Below are positions 15,821-24,038 of a stretch of DNA of 64,000 nucleotides, piece after piece; position 1 is the first letter of the stretch; every line of letters starts with the position of its first letter. The DNA is from Candidatus Woesearchaeota archaeon. GTDB lineage: Archaea; Nanobdellota; Nanobdellia; Woesearchaeales; JAFGUC01. The notes under the pieces were generated by a model. It was not told the DNA's origin and searched no databases. It saw only the letters and a list, made by a program, of their open reading frames with translations. The DNA lies in the NCBI GenBank assembly GCA_016938695.1, contig JAFGUC010000006.1, positions 229,633-293,632 on the forward strand. Direction: 5' to 3'. The translations under genes and the position numbers were made by a program.

Positions 15821-15972
15821 TTATTTCTTTTTATTATTAAGAATATTGTTATGCCTGTAAAACTTAATGCTGTTAGTATATATGCTAAAAAATTACTTTC
15901 TGGTTCTGGAAAGAAGAAGAGTGTAATTAGTCCTATTGTTATGGTTATTGGTATAAAATGTTTGAATTTCAT
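15817..15972 (-). CDS. Small two-TM membrane protein (51 residues)
   Basis: An uninterrupted 51-codon ORF reading MKFKHFIPIT then two hydrophobic helices (about 6-22 and 29-47) separated by PEPESN, ending IKRNN. It overlaps the phosphorylase gene tail to tail by 4 bases, and a TATA-like TATAAGTTTATTCC lies about 27 bases upstream on the minus strand. Similar tiny membrane proteins are frequent in this window. No family recognised; real but unconfirmed. Confidence 0.5.
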   Translation of the reverse strand: MKFKHFIPITITIGLITLFFFPEPESNFLAYILTALSFTGITIFLIIKRNN

Positions 15973-16001
15973 TGTTGGTATGTAATTTTTGGAGGAATAA
16001 A

Positions 16002-16011
16002 CTTATATATG
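16002..16011 (+). promoter_or_regulatory. TATA box for DUF2164-like gene
   Basis: CTTATATATG centred about 25 bases before ATG 16031. The minus-strand small gene (start 15972) has a TATA-like element overlapping its left side, so the 58-base gap probably carries divergent promoters. Confidence 0.55.
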
Positions 16012-16030
16012 TGTTTATTACAAGTAAATT

Positions 16031-16273
16031 ATGGGTAAAATTGGCTTATTATCTCAAGAACAGCGTAAATTAATGATATCTGAAATAATTTCTTTCTTTA
16101 AGGATGAACGTAATGAAGAAATAGGGATTATTGCTGCAGAAGCAATACTTGATTTTTTTGTTAATTTGATTGGTCCTACTATATACAATTCTGGTATTAG
16201 AGATTCTCTTAATTTAATTAGATCTCGTTTTGGGGATATTGAAGCGGATATTGATTCTTTATTGAAAAACTAA
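16031..16273 (+). CDS. DUF2164 family protein
   Basis: An 80-residue protein fitting DUF2164, a small family best known from bacteria. Visible hallmarks are LSQEQRKLMISEIISFF (7-23), EEIGIIAAEAILDFFVNLIGP (30-50) and YNSGIRDSLNLIRSRFGDIEADI (53-75). The family is uncharacterised. The gene has its own TATA box and stands at the left border of the 1.5 kb non-coding region. Its presence in an archaeon suggests transfer from bacteria; this is inference from recalled family distribution. Confidence 0.8.
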   Translation: MGKIGLLSQEQRKLMISEIISFFKDERNEEIGIIAAEAILDFFVNLIGPTIYNSGIRDSLNLIRSRFGDIEADIDSLLKN

Positions 16274-16378
16274 TCTTTATTGTGTAAAACTTTTCTGATT
16301 TTATATTTTTAGAATTATGCCTATTTAGGTTGTATTGCTTGAATTTGAGGTGTTTGGGTTTTGTTATGTTGTTTTTGA

Positions 16379-16390
16379 ATAGTGCCTATT
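16379..16390 (+). repeat. Left member of inverted pair ATAGTGCCTATT
   Basis: ATAGTGCCTATT occurs here and as its reverse complement near 17644-17656, about 1.26 kb away. A partial third copy, ATTATGCCTATTT, lies at about 16314-16326. Confidence 0.4.
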
Positions 16391-16866
16391 TGTTTATTGC
16401 AGTTTTTTGGTTGTTTTTTTAAAATTATTTTTTTGCTTGATTTCTTTTTTCAAGACTTTTTCTCTTGTTTTTGTATCTAACTATGTAAAATTTGGCGATT
16501 TTTTGTGTTTTTTCGGAAAATTTAAATTTGTCTTGTCGGGATAATATTGACTTTTTTATTTATTATTTAGAATGCTTTTTGTATTTTGTAAACACATTTC
16601 GGAATGTTTTTTATAAAATTTGACAAAAAATTTTAGTTTTTATTTTCTTAGAATTTGACTTTTTTTTGTCGTCGTGATTATGTTCTTTTTTGTTTTATTT
16701 TTTTATTTTTTATTTTTTTAGCAATTTATCGTCTTTGTTTTATTTATTTTATTTTAATTAGTTTTTTTACTTTGTTTTATCGAGTACGTTTAGTTGTTTT
16801 TTATGTGTTGTTTGTTTGTGATCCTGTGTATTTTTTATTTTGTTGAAGTTTAACTTAAAAACCAAG

Positions 16867-16894
16867 AACTAAATATTTTAAGCAAAACTTAAAA
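16867..16894 (+). repeat. Direct repeat copy 1
   Basis: AACTAAATATTTTAAGC followed by AAAACTTAAAA. It shares the consensus RACTAAATATTTWAGC and an AYTTAAA-like tail with copies at 16912 and 17346. Copies 1 and 2 are 45 bases apart. Confidence 0.5.
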
Positions 16895-16911
16895 GATTTG
16901 GTTAGTTTATT

Positions 16912-16938
16912 GACTAAAATATTTAAGCAAGAATTAAA
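16912..16938 (+). repeat. Direct repeat copy 2
   Basis: GACTAAAATATTTAAGC followed by AAGAATTAAA; same direction as copy 1 with a few substitutions. Confidence 0.5.
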
Positions 16939-17079
16939 TTTTTTATTTCTTTTCTTCCGTCTGTTATTCTGTAAAATGTCTCAAAAAATGCTTGTTTTTT
17001 GTGGCATTCGACATTATGTCGGAATTGTTTGAAAAACTAGTTTTTTTGAAAAAGATCAAAAATGACCCTTTTTGGATAT

Positions 17080-17230
17080 AATCCCGTCCCAGTCGGGATT
17101 TTGCACGGGTTTATGTCGTTTTTCCGACAAAACAGTTTAAGGGGGTTTTGTTCGAGAACCCAGGTTGCTGAGTGTGAATTTGGTGTTTGATGCAAGTTTC
17201 GTGTAAAATTCCGTCTCAGTCGGCATTTTG
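17080..17230 (+). ncRNA. Candidate structured RNA (hairpin cluster)
   Basis: Four hairpins in 150 bases: AATCCCG/CGGGATT (17080-17086 with 17094-17100), TGTCG/CGACA (17114-17118 with 17125-17129), GGGTTTT/AGAACCC (17143-17149 with 17155-17161), and an imperfect AATTCCG/CGGCATT (17207-17213 with 17221-17227). The first and last share the pattern AATYCCG-TCYCAGT-CGGSATTTTG, so one looks like a duplicate of the other. The segment is clearly richer in G and C than its flanks, as structured RNAs of AT-rich archaea usually are. A TATA-like GGATATAAT lies at 17074-17082. No known RNA family is recognised and tRNA, RNase P and SRP RNA motifs are absent. Confidence 0.35.
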
Positions 17231-17345
17231 TAGAATAATATTTAAACTAAAAACTTTTTGGCGTTGTAGACGGGAAAATTAGAGATTTTTTGGTATATTT
17301 GTATTACTTTTTTTATCTTTCGCGATAGAGCATTATTTTAATTAT

Positions 17346-17373
17346 GACTAAATATTTTCAGCAGTGCTTAAAA
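17346..17373 (+). repeat. Direct repeat copy 3
   Basis: GACTAAATATTTTCAGC followed by AGTGCTTAAAA. It is 434 bases from copy 2, on the far side of the hairpin cluster. Confidence 0.5.
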
Positions 17374-17644
17374 TTTTAATTTTTGTTTGAGATTTGATGT
17401 TTTTTGATGTTTTTTTAGTCGGTAAAATGCCTTTTTTTGTTTAAATTATTTAGATTTTAATTTTTATATTTAAGTGTGTATTTTGTAGAATTTTGTTTAT
17501 TATAATTACGAATTTGTTATATAAAAATACCGACAAAAATTTTGCTAGCAATTTTTTGTTTTTTAAAATATTAGTTTTTTTGATGTAAAATAGGTTAAAT
17601 TTTACATAATAACTAGTATTTTTACATAGTTTATTGAAATTTGT

Positions 17645-17656
17645 AATAGGCACTAT
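17645..17656 (-). repeat. Right member of inverted pair ATAGTGCCTATT
   Basis: AATAGGCACTAT on the plus strand, complementary to the left member at 16379-16390. Together they enclose the repeat-rich part of the non-coding region. Confidence 0.4.
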
Positions 17657-17736
17657 GTGTTTTTAGGTTATTTTATTTAAATTCTTGAACTATATGCTTT
17701 GTATTCTTAGTTTTTGACTTTAAAATGATTAAAAAA

Positions 17737-17746
17737 GTATATAATC
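17737..17746 (+). promoter_or_regulatory. TATA box for PAS protein gene
   Basis: GTATATAATC centred about 28 bases before ATG 17769. Confidence 0.55.
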
Positions 17747-17768
17747 TTCAATATATTATTTATCAAAC

Positions 17769-18230
17769 ATGGAATCAAATAATCTTAATTTAGCAAAGTT
17801 TAATATGGCTGTTTTAGAAGGGAAAGCAACTTGGTGGCAAATGGAATTACCTTCTGGAAATGTTTTTTTTGGTGATGTCAAGTCAAAAATGTTAGGATAT
17901 CCTGAAAGTAAATTTAAAAAATATACTGATTTTACTAATCTTTTACATCCAGAAGATTATGATAAGGCAATGAATGCGATGAAAGAGCATTTAGATGGCT
18001 CTAAACCTTTGTACGATGTTATTTATAGAATTCGGTCTAAAAATGGTTCTTATTTAACATTTTATGATTGTGGAAAAATTATAAAAAAAAGGGGAGATAA
18101 TATCACTTTGATGGGTTTTGTTATGTCTGTTGGTGATTTAGATAATATTGATGAACAAATGAAAGATTTTAAAGATTTAATTTTACATGGTAAGCCTTCC
18201 ATTATTGATTTAATTTCTAAAATTAAATAA
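17769..18230 (+). CDS. Stand-alone PAS domain protein
   Basis: A 153-residue protein that is little more than one PAS domain (about 10-125). The PAS fold pattern is visible: TWWQMELPSGNVFFGDVKSKMLGYPESKF (19-48), LLHPEDYDKAMNAMKEHL (58-75), YDVIYRIRSKNGSYLTFYDCGKIIK (81-105), MGFVMSV. It is of the PAS_3 type (HPED plus the YRxRxKNG strand). There is no kinase, cyclase or output domain, so it may sense a ligand and act through a partner. The CHASE4 histidine kinase at 24634-26364 is the only two-component protein nearby. Confidence 0.82.
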   Translation: MESNNLNLAKFNMAVLEGKATWWQMELPSGNVFFGDVKSKMLGYPESKFKKYTDFTNLLHPEDYDKAMNAMKEHLDGSKPLYDVIYRIRSKNGSYLTFYDCGKIIKKRGDNITLMGFVMSVGDLDNIDEQMKDFKDLILHGKPSIIDLISKIK

Positions 18231-18247
18231 TTTTATTTTGAATAAAA

Positions 18248-18257
18248 ATATATAAAT
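18248..18257 (+). promoter_or_regulatory. TATA box for MFS transporter gene
   Basis: ATATATAAAT centred about 26 bases before ATG 18278. Confidence 0.55.
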
Positions 18258-18277
18258 TAAAAGAGTAGAATCACTTT

Positions 18278-19429
18278 ATGAGACAAGTCACAAAATTTTA
18301 TGTTGCTTCTTTTTTAAAAAATCAAACATATTTTACTCCAATTCTTATTTTATTTTTACAATTTCAAGCATTGTCTTTTAAGGAAATATTCTGGGTTTTT
18401 ACAATTGGAAGTGTTGTTAGTTTTTTAATAGAGATTCCAACTGGAGTTTTTGCTGATTTGTATGGTAAAAGAAATAGTATTATTATTTCTAAAGCGGGAA
18501 TTTTTTTATCGTATATTGTTTTTGGTTTTTCAACAAATTTTTATCATTTTGTCTTTGCCCAAATTTTGTATGAAATTGGTAATGCATTTAGGTCGGGAAC
18601 TGAGACAGCATATACATATGATTATTTAAATCAAAATAAAAAAGGAAATCCGACGTACACGGAAGTTAAAGGAAAACAGAAATTTTGGGCACGTGTAGGA
18701 GAATCTGCGGCAACAGCAATTGGTGGATTTTTAGCAATTAGATATGGTTATAATTGGGTTTTTTTTATAGCGAGTGTTCCAGCTTTTGTTAATTTCTTGG
18801 TTTCTTTGAGATGGGAAAAAATTGAAGAGAATAGTTCTAATTTTTCCGTAAGTGATTCGATTTCTCATATTAGAACTTCTTTAAAAGAGTTGAAGAAAAA
18901 TAATTTATTGAAATTAATGACAAATATTGTCTTATTTAATTCCGTTGTTGCAGCAGTAGAAAAATTTGTTCAACCGTATATGGTTTCTGCAGGGATTCCT
19001 GTTGAATGGTTTGGTATCATTTATGCTGTATCTTTGGGATTGGCTGCTTTTTCAGTGAGGTATTCTTATATTTTTGAACAGAAGTTAGGAAATATTCGTT
19101 CAATTAATATTTTATCATTGATTGCAGCTGTTAGTGCATTAATTATTGGACTTACTCCTGCTTCTATTTTTGGAGTTTTATTATTTTTTGTTGTGATTGT
19201 TGCAGATAATTTTAGGTCTCCTATTGTTAATAGTGAGTTTCATGATAGAATTTCTTCTAAAGGTCGTGCAACCTTAGGATCAATTTTAGAGTTATATGTT
19301 TCTTTTGGAAAGATTATGATATTGCCTGTTGCAGGTTATTTAGCTGATGCGTTTTCTTTATTAGTTGCTGTTGTTATGATGAGTGTGTTTTTGGTTGTAA
19401 ATACTGTTTTCTTGCGTATAATTAGGTAA
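18278..19429 (+). CDS. MFS transporter
   Basis: A 383-residue protein with about twelve membrane segments. The loop between TM2 and TM3 has the MFS pattern GVFADLYGKRNSI (about 58-70), and an equivalent basic loop occurs in the second half. The motif EIGNAFRSGTETAYTYDYL (about 104-122) is typical of an MFS subgroup seen in many bacteria and archaea whose substrates are unknown. A TATA box gives a leaderless start. Full length, unlike the half-size protein at 11870-12502. Confidence 0.85.
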   Translation: MRQVTKFYVASFLKNQTYFTPILILFLQFQALSFKEIFWVFTIGSVVSFLIEIPTGVFADLYGKRNSIIISKAGIFLSYIVFGFSTNFYHFVFAQILYEIGNAFRSGTETAYTYDYLNQNKKGNPTYTEVKGKQKFWARVGESAATAIGGFLAIRYGYNWVFFIASVPAFVNFLVSLRWEKIEENSSNFSVSDSISHIRTSLKELKKNNLLKLMTNIVLFNSVVAAVEKFVQPYMVSAGIPVEWFGIIYAVSLGLAAFSVRYSYIFEQKLGNIRSINILSLIAAVSALIIGLTPASIFGVLLFFVVIVADNFRSPIVNSEFHDRISSKGRATLGSILELYVSFGKIMILPVAGYLADAFSLLVAVVMMSVFLVVNTVFLRIIR

Positions 19430-19461
19430 TTTTTTTAAACTAGTTTTCATTATATATTTTC

Positions 19462-20751
19462 GTGGAGATAAAAAACAAGTTTGCTCTTGGAACAAATAAG
19501 TTACGTAAGGATGCTTTGGATATTGTTGAGTTTGGAATTAATTCTGTTCTTCCTTCAAATTTGATTAAAAAATCGTTGAAATATAATTCTGGAGTAGTTG
19601 AGATTGAAGGAGATTCTTTTGAATGCGAAAGAATTTTTGTTGTGGGTGCTGGGAAAGCATCTGGACTAATGGCTGTTGAGGTTGAGAAAATACTTCCTGT
19701 TGAATACGGTTTTGTTAATTGTAAGGATGATAGGTATATTACTTCTAAAATTAAAGTTGTTCGTGCTGGTCACCCTTACCCTGATGTTTATAGTATTAAT
19801 GGAGTTACTGAAATGATTGGAATTAATACTAAATATCATTTGACTTCAAAGGATTTGGTTTTATGCTTAATTTCTGGCGGTGCATCATCATTGATGGTTT
19901 ATCCTAAAGCAGGAATTAGTTTTGAAGATTTATCTAAAACTTATGAAATTCTAGTAAAATCTGGAATGACAATTAATGAAATGAATATTGTCAGAAAGCA
20001 TATTTCTAAAATTAAAGGTGGTAAATTTCCTAGTTATTTTGGAGATTCACAATTTGTTAGCTTAATTTTGTCAGATGTAATTGGTGATGATATTTCAATG
20101 ATTGGTTCTGGTTTGACAGCTGTTGATAAAACAAGGCCAGATGATGCACTCAATATTTTGATTCGTTATGATATTCAGAAAGAAATTCCTAAATCTGTTT
20201 TGAATGTGTTACGGGAACCATTTTATGAAAATGTTTGTGATGTTAAAAATTATATTATTGGTAACAATAAATTAGCTTTATTATCTATGTTTGAAAAAGC
20301 TGCCGTTTTAGGATATAAACCAATTGTTTTGAACTCTAAAGTTATTGGTGATGCTCAAAAAACAGCTGAAGAGATTTCAGAAGAGATCTTGAATGTTGAA
20401 CATTATGGAAAGAATGCTTTTATTCTTGGTGGTGAAACAACTCTTAGAGTTCCAAAAGATTCTGGAAAAGGTGGGCGAAACCAGCATTTTGCATTGACAA
20501 CGTTGCATGCTCTTAGAAATTATAATCGTGAATGGTGTTGTGTTGCAATAGGTAGTGATGGTTCAGATTATCTGAATGAATATGCTGGTGCAATAGTTGA
20601 TTATACTATTGTTCCTTCTTTGAAAAATGCTAAAGAATACTTGGACAACTATGATAGCAACACGTTATTAAAAGAATTAGGAAATTCTTTGATTATTACT
20701 GGTCCAACAGGGACAAATGTATGTGATTTGTTTTTATATATTCTTAAGTAG
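19462..20751 (+). CDS. Glycerate 2-kinase (MOFRL family)
   Basis: A 429-residue glycerate kinase of the GckA/TtuD type, phosphorylating D-glycerate to 2-phosphoglycerate and feeding lower glycolysis. The N-terminal domain carries VVGAGKASGLMA (about 55-66), GHPYPD, SGGASSLMV (139-147), INEMNIVRKHISKIKGGKF (171-190) and LSDVIGDD (200-209). The C-terminal MOFRL domain has GGETTLRVPKDSGKGGRNQH (about 322-341), GSDGSDY and GPTGTNVCDL (413-422). The start is GTG 19462; no ATG alternative is present nearby. A TATA-like TATATATT lies only 10 bases upstream, so the promoter may be farther off. Length is normal. Confidence 0.9.
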   Translation: MEIKNKFALGTNKLRKDALDIVEFGINSVLPSNLIKKSLKYNSGVVEIEGDSFECERIFVVGAGKASGLMAVEVEKILPVEYGFVNCKDDRYITSKIKVVRAGHPYPDVYSINGVTEMIGINTKYHLTSKDLVLCLISGGASSLMVYPKAGISFEDLSKTYEILVKSGMTINEMNIVRKHISKIKGGKFPSYFGDSQFVSLILSDVIGDDISMIGSGLTAVDKTRPDDALNILIRYDIQKEIPKSVLNVLREPFYENVCDVKNYIIGNNKLALLSMFEKAAVLGYKPIVLNSKVIGDAQKTAEEISEEILNVEHYGKNAFILGGETTLRVPKDSGKGGRNQHFALTTLHALRNYNREWCCVAIGSDGSDYLNEYAGAIVDYTIVPSLKNAKEYLDNYDSNTLLKELGNSLIITGPTGTNVCDLFLYILK

Positions 20752-20808
20752 CTAAGAATTTATAAATTAGTTTCTATTAGTTTTCGTAACATATGAAGGG
20801 TAGAGTTT

Positions 20809-21930
20809 ATGGGTAGAAATGATAAAGATTTCATTTTTTCAAGGCTAGAGTCTGGATATAAATTAGATGACTTTTTTATGCCTGATGAACCTGTTTTAGG
20901 TTCTGTTCATTCTCAAAATAATATTTCTGATATTGAGGATAAAGTGGAATTTTATTTTTCTATATTAAAAAGTAAGTTTCCAAAATTCTCTGGTAACGAT
21001 TGTCAAGTTATTCTTAGAGATTTATGTCCTTATTTTGTTGTTGAAGATGATCCTCCAAGAGGAAAAGAAAAATATGGAATTGTTGACCCTATTGCATTGG
21101 TAACATTTAATGATATATTATCTGAAAAGCGAGGATTAATTGCAGATAAGTATCGATTTATGAGAGATTTTGATTTTGATTTTGTTGAGAGAATTGTTGA
21201 AAATATGACTGATCTTTTTAGAAAAAGTCATGATAAATTTTTAAGTTCTTATATTTTAGATGATGAGGCTATTTTTAATTTTAGTCCTTGCTATAAGAAT
21301 TTTGATTTGAAAAAAATGGGTGTTATAGATGATTTCACACCTCATGATGTTTCAATTTGGCGAGCAAAAATAATGCAAGCTTTTTTTGCTAGGAAGAAAA
21401 ATAATCATTATATTAAAAATCATGTTGCTAATCAAGCGGATAGATTTGCAAGATTAATTTATGGTAATAGGAAAGAAAATTCTGATATAAGATATTCTGA
21501 ATTAAATCCTGTTGAACAAGCGGTTGTTTCAATATATGCAGTCGGGGATTGGATGAGTTTTGGATTTCCAAAGTGGCTCAATGAAAAGGATTGTTCAATT
21601 AATCCTAAGTGTGATGTTTGTAAAGATATCCAAAAACCTTATTTGACAAGTGGTCAACAAACAGTGCTGTTAGAATTAGTTCCAGGTGGAATGGATTTAC
21701 AAGAATTAGTTGATTTTTATGGCGGGGTTACTTTGAAAGTTATTCCTGGAAATTCAATTCAAACTGAGGAAATGTACATTCAGAGTTGGGAATTAAAACA
21801 TGAATTAGATTATAAGATAAATAATGGTGGTTATGAAAAATTTGCTAAAAGTGTTCGCGAACAATTTCAAGAGCTTCAAGATAAAAGACGTTATCTAATT
21901 ATTGATCGACATTTAAAAGAAAAAATTTAG
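20809..21930 (+). CDS. Hypothetical protein
   Basis: A 373-residue soluble protein that I do not recognise. There is an acidic, aromatic-rich N-terminal half, a HDVSIWRAKIMQAFFARKKNNHY segment around 190-212, and a cysteine cluster CSINPKCDVC (about 259-268) that could bind metal. The C-terminal third ends in a basic helix (about 335-373). No membrane segments. A TATA-like element (TTTATAAATT) is at 20758-20767. It converges on glyA with a 11-base gap. Confidence 0.6.
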   Translation: MGRNDKDFIFSRLESGYKLDDFFMPDEPVLGSVHSQNNISDIEDKVEFYFSILKSKFPKFSGNDCQVILRDLCPYFVVEDDPPRGKEKYGIVDPIALVTFNDILSEKRGLIADKYRFMRDFDFDFVERIVENMTDLFRKSHDKFLSSYILDDEAIFNFSPCYKNFDLKKMGVIDDFTPHDVSIWRAKIMQAFFARKKNNHYIKNHVANQADRFARLIYGNRKENSDIRYSELNPVEQAVVSIYAVGDWMSFGFPKWLNEKDCSINPKCDVCKDIQKPYLTSGQQTVLLELVPGGMDLQELVDFYGGVTLKVIPGNSIQTEEMYIQSWELKHELDYKINNGGYEKFAKSVREQFQELQDKRRYLIIDRHLKEKI

Positions 21931-21941
21931 AAAAAAATAAA

Positions 21942-23186
21942 TTAAAAATTTGGATTGAATTTTTTGCAAAGTTCTTTTACTTCATTTCTGATTCTTTCTT
22001 TCATTTCAGAATCTTCTGGATTTTTTAGAACTTCAATCATCCAGTTTCCAACTTTAATCATTTCTTCTTCTTTGAAACCTCTGGTTGTTAATGTTGGAGT
22101 TCCAAGCCTGATTCCTGATGGTTTAAATGGTGTTGAAGGGTCGTAAGGCACTGTGTTAGCATTAGTTATTATTCCTGCATCTTCTAATGCAACTGCGTAT
22201 TCTTTTCCTACACCGATTTTTCCAACAAATTCAGTTTTGATAAGATCAATTAATAGAAGATGATTATCAGTTCCGTCAGAAACTAATTTTACTCCAGAAT
22301 CCATTAATGTTTTTGCAAGTGTTTGTGCGTTTTTTATTGTTTGTTCAGCATATTTTTTGAAATCGTTTGACATTGCTTCTTTAAATGCGACTGCTTTTGC
22401 TGCAATTATGTGTTCGTGAGGACCACCTTGTAAACCTGGAAAAACTGCTTTGTCAACAGCTTTACCATATTTTTCTTTACATAGAATTAATGCACTTCTA
22501 GGACCTCTAAGAGTTTTATGTGTTGTTGTTGTTACAATATCTGCATATGGAACAGGGCTATTATGAACTCCTCCGACAATTAAGCCTGCGATGTGTGAGA
22601 CATCTGCCATTAAATATGCTCCAACTTCTTGAGCAATTTCACTGAATTTTTTGAAATCGACAGTTCTTGGATATGCAGTGTACCCTGCAACAATCATTTT
22701 TGGTTTTTCTTTTATTGCTAGTTCTCTGACTTTTTCCATATCTAAAAGACCTGTTTTTTCATCAACACCATATGACACGAAGTTGTATAATTTTCCCGAG
22801 AAATTAACAGGACTTCCATGTGTTAAATGGCCACCTTGTGATAATTCCATCCCCATTATTTTATCGCCATGTTCTAATAGTGCAAAGTATGCTGCCATAT
22901 TTGCTCCACTACCTGACAAAGGTTGAACATTTGCGTATTCAGCACCAAATAATTTTTTTGCTCTTTCAATTGCTATTGTTTCGACTTCATCTACAACTCG
23001 GTTACCTTGATAATATCTTTTTTTAGGATAGCCTTCAGCATATTTGTTGTTTAGAACACTTCCTGATGCTTCTAGGACTTCTTTTGAACAGTAATTTTCA
23101 GAAGGAATCATGTTTAATTCGTAATCTTGCCTGTCTTTTTCTTCTTGAATTAAATTATATATTTCGTTATCAGTTTCCTTTAACAT
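21942..23186 (-). CDS. glyA: Serine hydroxymethyltransferase
   Basis: A 414-residue PLP enzyme interconverting serine and glycine while making 5,10-methylenetetrahydrofolate. The N-terminal [22 protein letters not shown] region (20-38), [12 protein letters not shown] (about 58-69), the Schiff-base segment [16 protein letters not shown] (about 221-236, Lys227) and the closing [13 protein letters not shown] (about 354-367) are intact. It sits directly downstream of thyX and their frames overlap by 17 bases, so product (methylene-THF) and its consumer ThyX are made from one transcript. Full length. Confidence 0.96.
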   Translation of the reverse strand: MLKETDNEIYNLIQEEKDRQDYELNMIPSENYCSKEVLEASGSVLNNKYAEGYPKKRYYQGNRVVDEVETIAIERAKKLFGAEYANVQPLSGSGANMAAYFALLEHGDKIMGMELSQGGHLTHGSPVNFSGKLYNFVSYGVDEKTGLLDMEKVRELAIKEKPKMIVAGYTAYPRTVDFKKFSEIAQEVGAYLMADVSHIAGLIVGGVHNSPVPYADIVTTTTHKTLRGPRSALILCKEKYGKAVDKAVFPGLQGGPHEHIIAAKAVAFKEAMSNDFKKYAEQTIKNAQTLAKTLMDSGVKLVSDGTDNHLLLIDLIKTEFVGKIGVGKEYAVALEDAGIITNANTVPYDPSTPFKPSGIRLGTPTLTTRGFKEEEMIKVGNWMIEVLKNPEDSEMKERIRNEVKELCKKFNPNF

Positions 23187-23916
23187 TTTTGTATTCCTCC
23201 TTATTCATTATTTTGCCTTTGTATTTAATCATTGCATTAGGCATGTTTAACCACAGTCCGCAGTTCATTTCTCCTTCAGGACAGATTCCTTCACTTGTAC
23301 AAGGCGCTCCCATATTTGCAAATAGAGTTGGTGCAACTAACTTACATTCTTTTAGCATTTCTCGTGCCATTGCTTGAATTTCCCATTGTGCGCGTTTACA
23401 TATTCTATGATGGAAGAAATTCTTTAAGCTTCTAGCATTCATTGTTACTATAATCTTTGTTTCACAAGCATTTGGTAGAATGAATCTTGCGTCTTCTTTT
23501 GGTGCAATTTCTTTTAATTTTTCGTAAATTTCACCAATTTTTATCATCATTTCTTCGTATTCTTTTGTTAAATCTTCATCTTTTTTTATTGATGGTGGAA
23601 TAATATAATTGAATTCTTTACTATCAACATATCGCTGACTTTGTTGTGAATAACTTGCGATTCTGTGTCTAACTAATTGATGAGAACATGCCCTAGATAT
23701 TCCTTCTATTCCGAATGTGAAGTATGCGTGCTCTAATGGACTTTCATGACCTAAATCAATTAACTTTTTAAGAAGCTCTTCACATTTATCATCAGTCATT
23801 TTTTCCAGAAGATCATTAATTTCACTTTTAGAGTAGCACAATCGAGCCGCAGTAGCTACTATATTTGCCGGTATTGGCGTATATTTTAGAAGTTTGACAT
23901 TTAATTTTTTTTCCAA
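23170..23916 (-). CDS. thyX: FAD-dependent thymidylate synthase
   Basis: Makes dTMP from dUMP using methylene-THF, FAD and NADPH. The family signature RHR followed by seven residues and Ser is present as [14 protein letters not shown] (about 79-92), and the C-terminal part has [22 protein letters not shown] (about 158-179). The likely start is TTG 23916 ([10 protein letters not shown]) because a run of six Gs (23923-23928) provides a Shine-Dalgarno 6 bases upstream; a longer TTG start at 23937 would place that G-run inside the gene. 248 residues is typical. It overlaps glyA by 17 bases. Confidence 0.94.
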   Translation of the reverse strand: MEKKLNVKLLKYTPIPANIVATAARLCYSKSEINDLLEKMTDDKCEELLKKLIDLGHESPLEHAYFTFGIEGISRACSHQLVRHRIASYSQQSQRYVDSKEFNYIIPPSIKKDEDLTKEYEEMMIKIGEIYEKLKEIAPKEDARFILPNACETKIIVTMNARSLKNFFHHRICKRAQWEIQAMAREMLKECKLVAPTLFANMGAPCTSEGICPEGEMNCGLWLNMPNAMIKYKGKIMNKEEYKNVKGN

Positions 23917-23922
23917 ATAAAT

Positions 23923-23928
23923 CCCCCC
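23923..23928 (-). promoter_or_regulatory. G-run acting as Shine-Dalgarno for thyX
   Basis: Six consecutive Gs on the minus strand, about 6 bases before TTG 23916. They support the shorter thyX start. Confidence 0.45.
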
Positions 23929-24008
23929 AATTTTCAATTATTTGTAAAACGTTTAACTTTAAAAGGTTTTTTAATGTTTCTAAAGTATGTTTTACATAAT
24001 ATAATATA

Positions 24009-24017
24009 TTTATAATT
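24009..24017 (+). promoter_or_regulatory. TATA box for VUT transporter gene
   Basis: TTTATAATT centred about 27 bases before ATG 24039, within the 122-base divergent gap between thyX and this gene. Confidence 0.5.
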
Positions 24018-24038
24018 TAGTTATTATTTTTTCTTTTT

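Larger units (their letters stand above)
16274..17768. other. 1.5 kb T-rich non-coding region with repeats
   Basis: The only long stretch without a convincing gene. The plus strand is extremely T-rich at about 16390-16860. It holds three imperfect copies of a 27-28-base direct repeat, an inverted pair (ATAGTGCCTATT at 16379-16390 with its complement near 17645-17656), palindromic segments such as GCTAGC at 17544-17549, and a more GC-rich core at 17080-17230 with several hairpins and a GGGGG run. Two short ORFs in it have AT-driven composition and no family features. It could be a replication origin, a structured RNA locus, or decayed sequence; the sequence alone does not decide. Confidence 0.6.

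Noticed and set aside
16655..16846. 63-residue plus-strand ORF in the T-rich region
   Set aside because: Composition is almost only Phe, Leu, Tyr, Ile and Val from T-runs, with no promoter or Shine-Dalgarno, so it is most likely a by-product of base composition.
17143..17161. tRNA T-arm-like GTTCGAG sequence
   Set aside because: The loop sequence recalls a T-arm, but no acceptor stem, anticodon arm or D-arm fits around it, so no tRNA is called.
17450..17653. 67-residue minus-strand ORF
   Set aside because: Lys/Ile/Asn-rich, driven by A-rich minus strand; no start signal and no family pattern.
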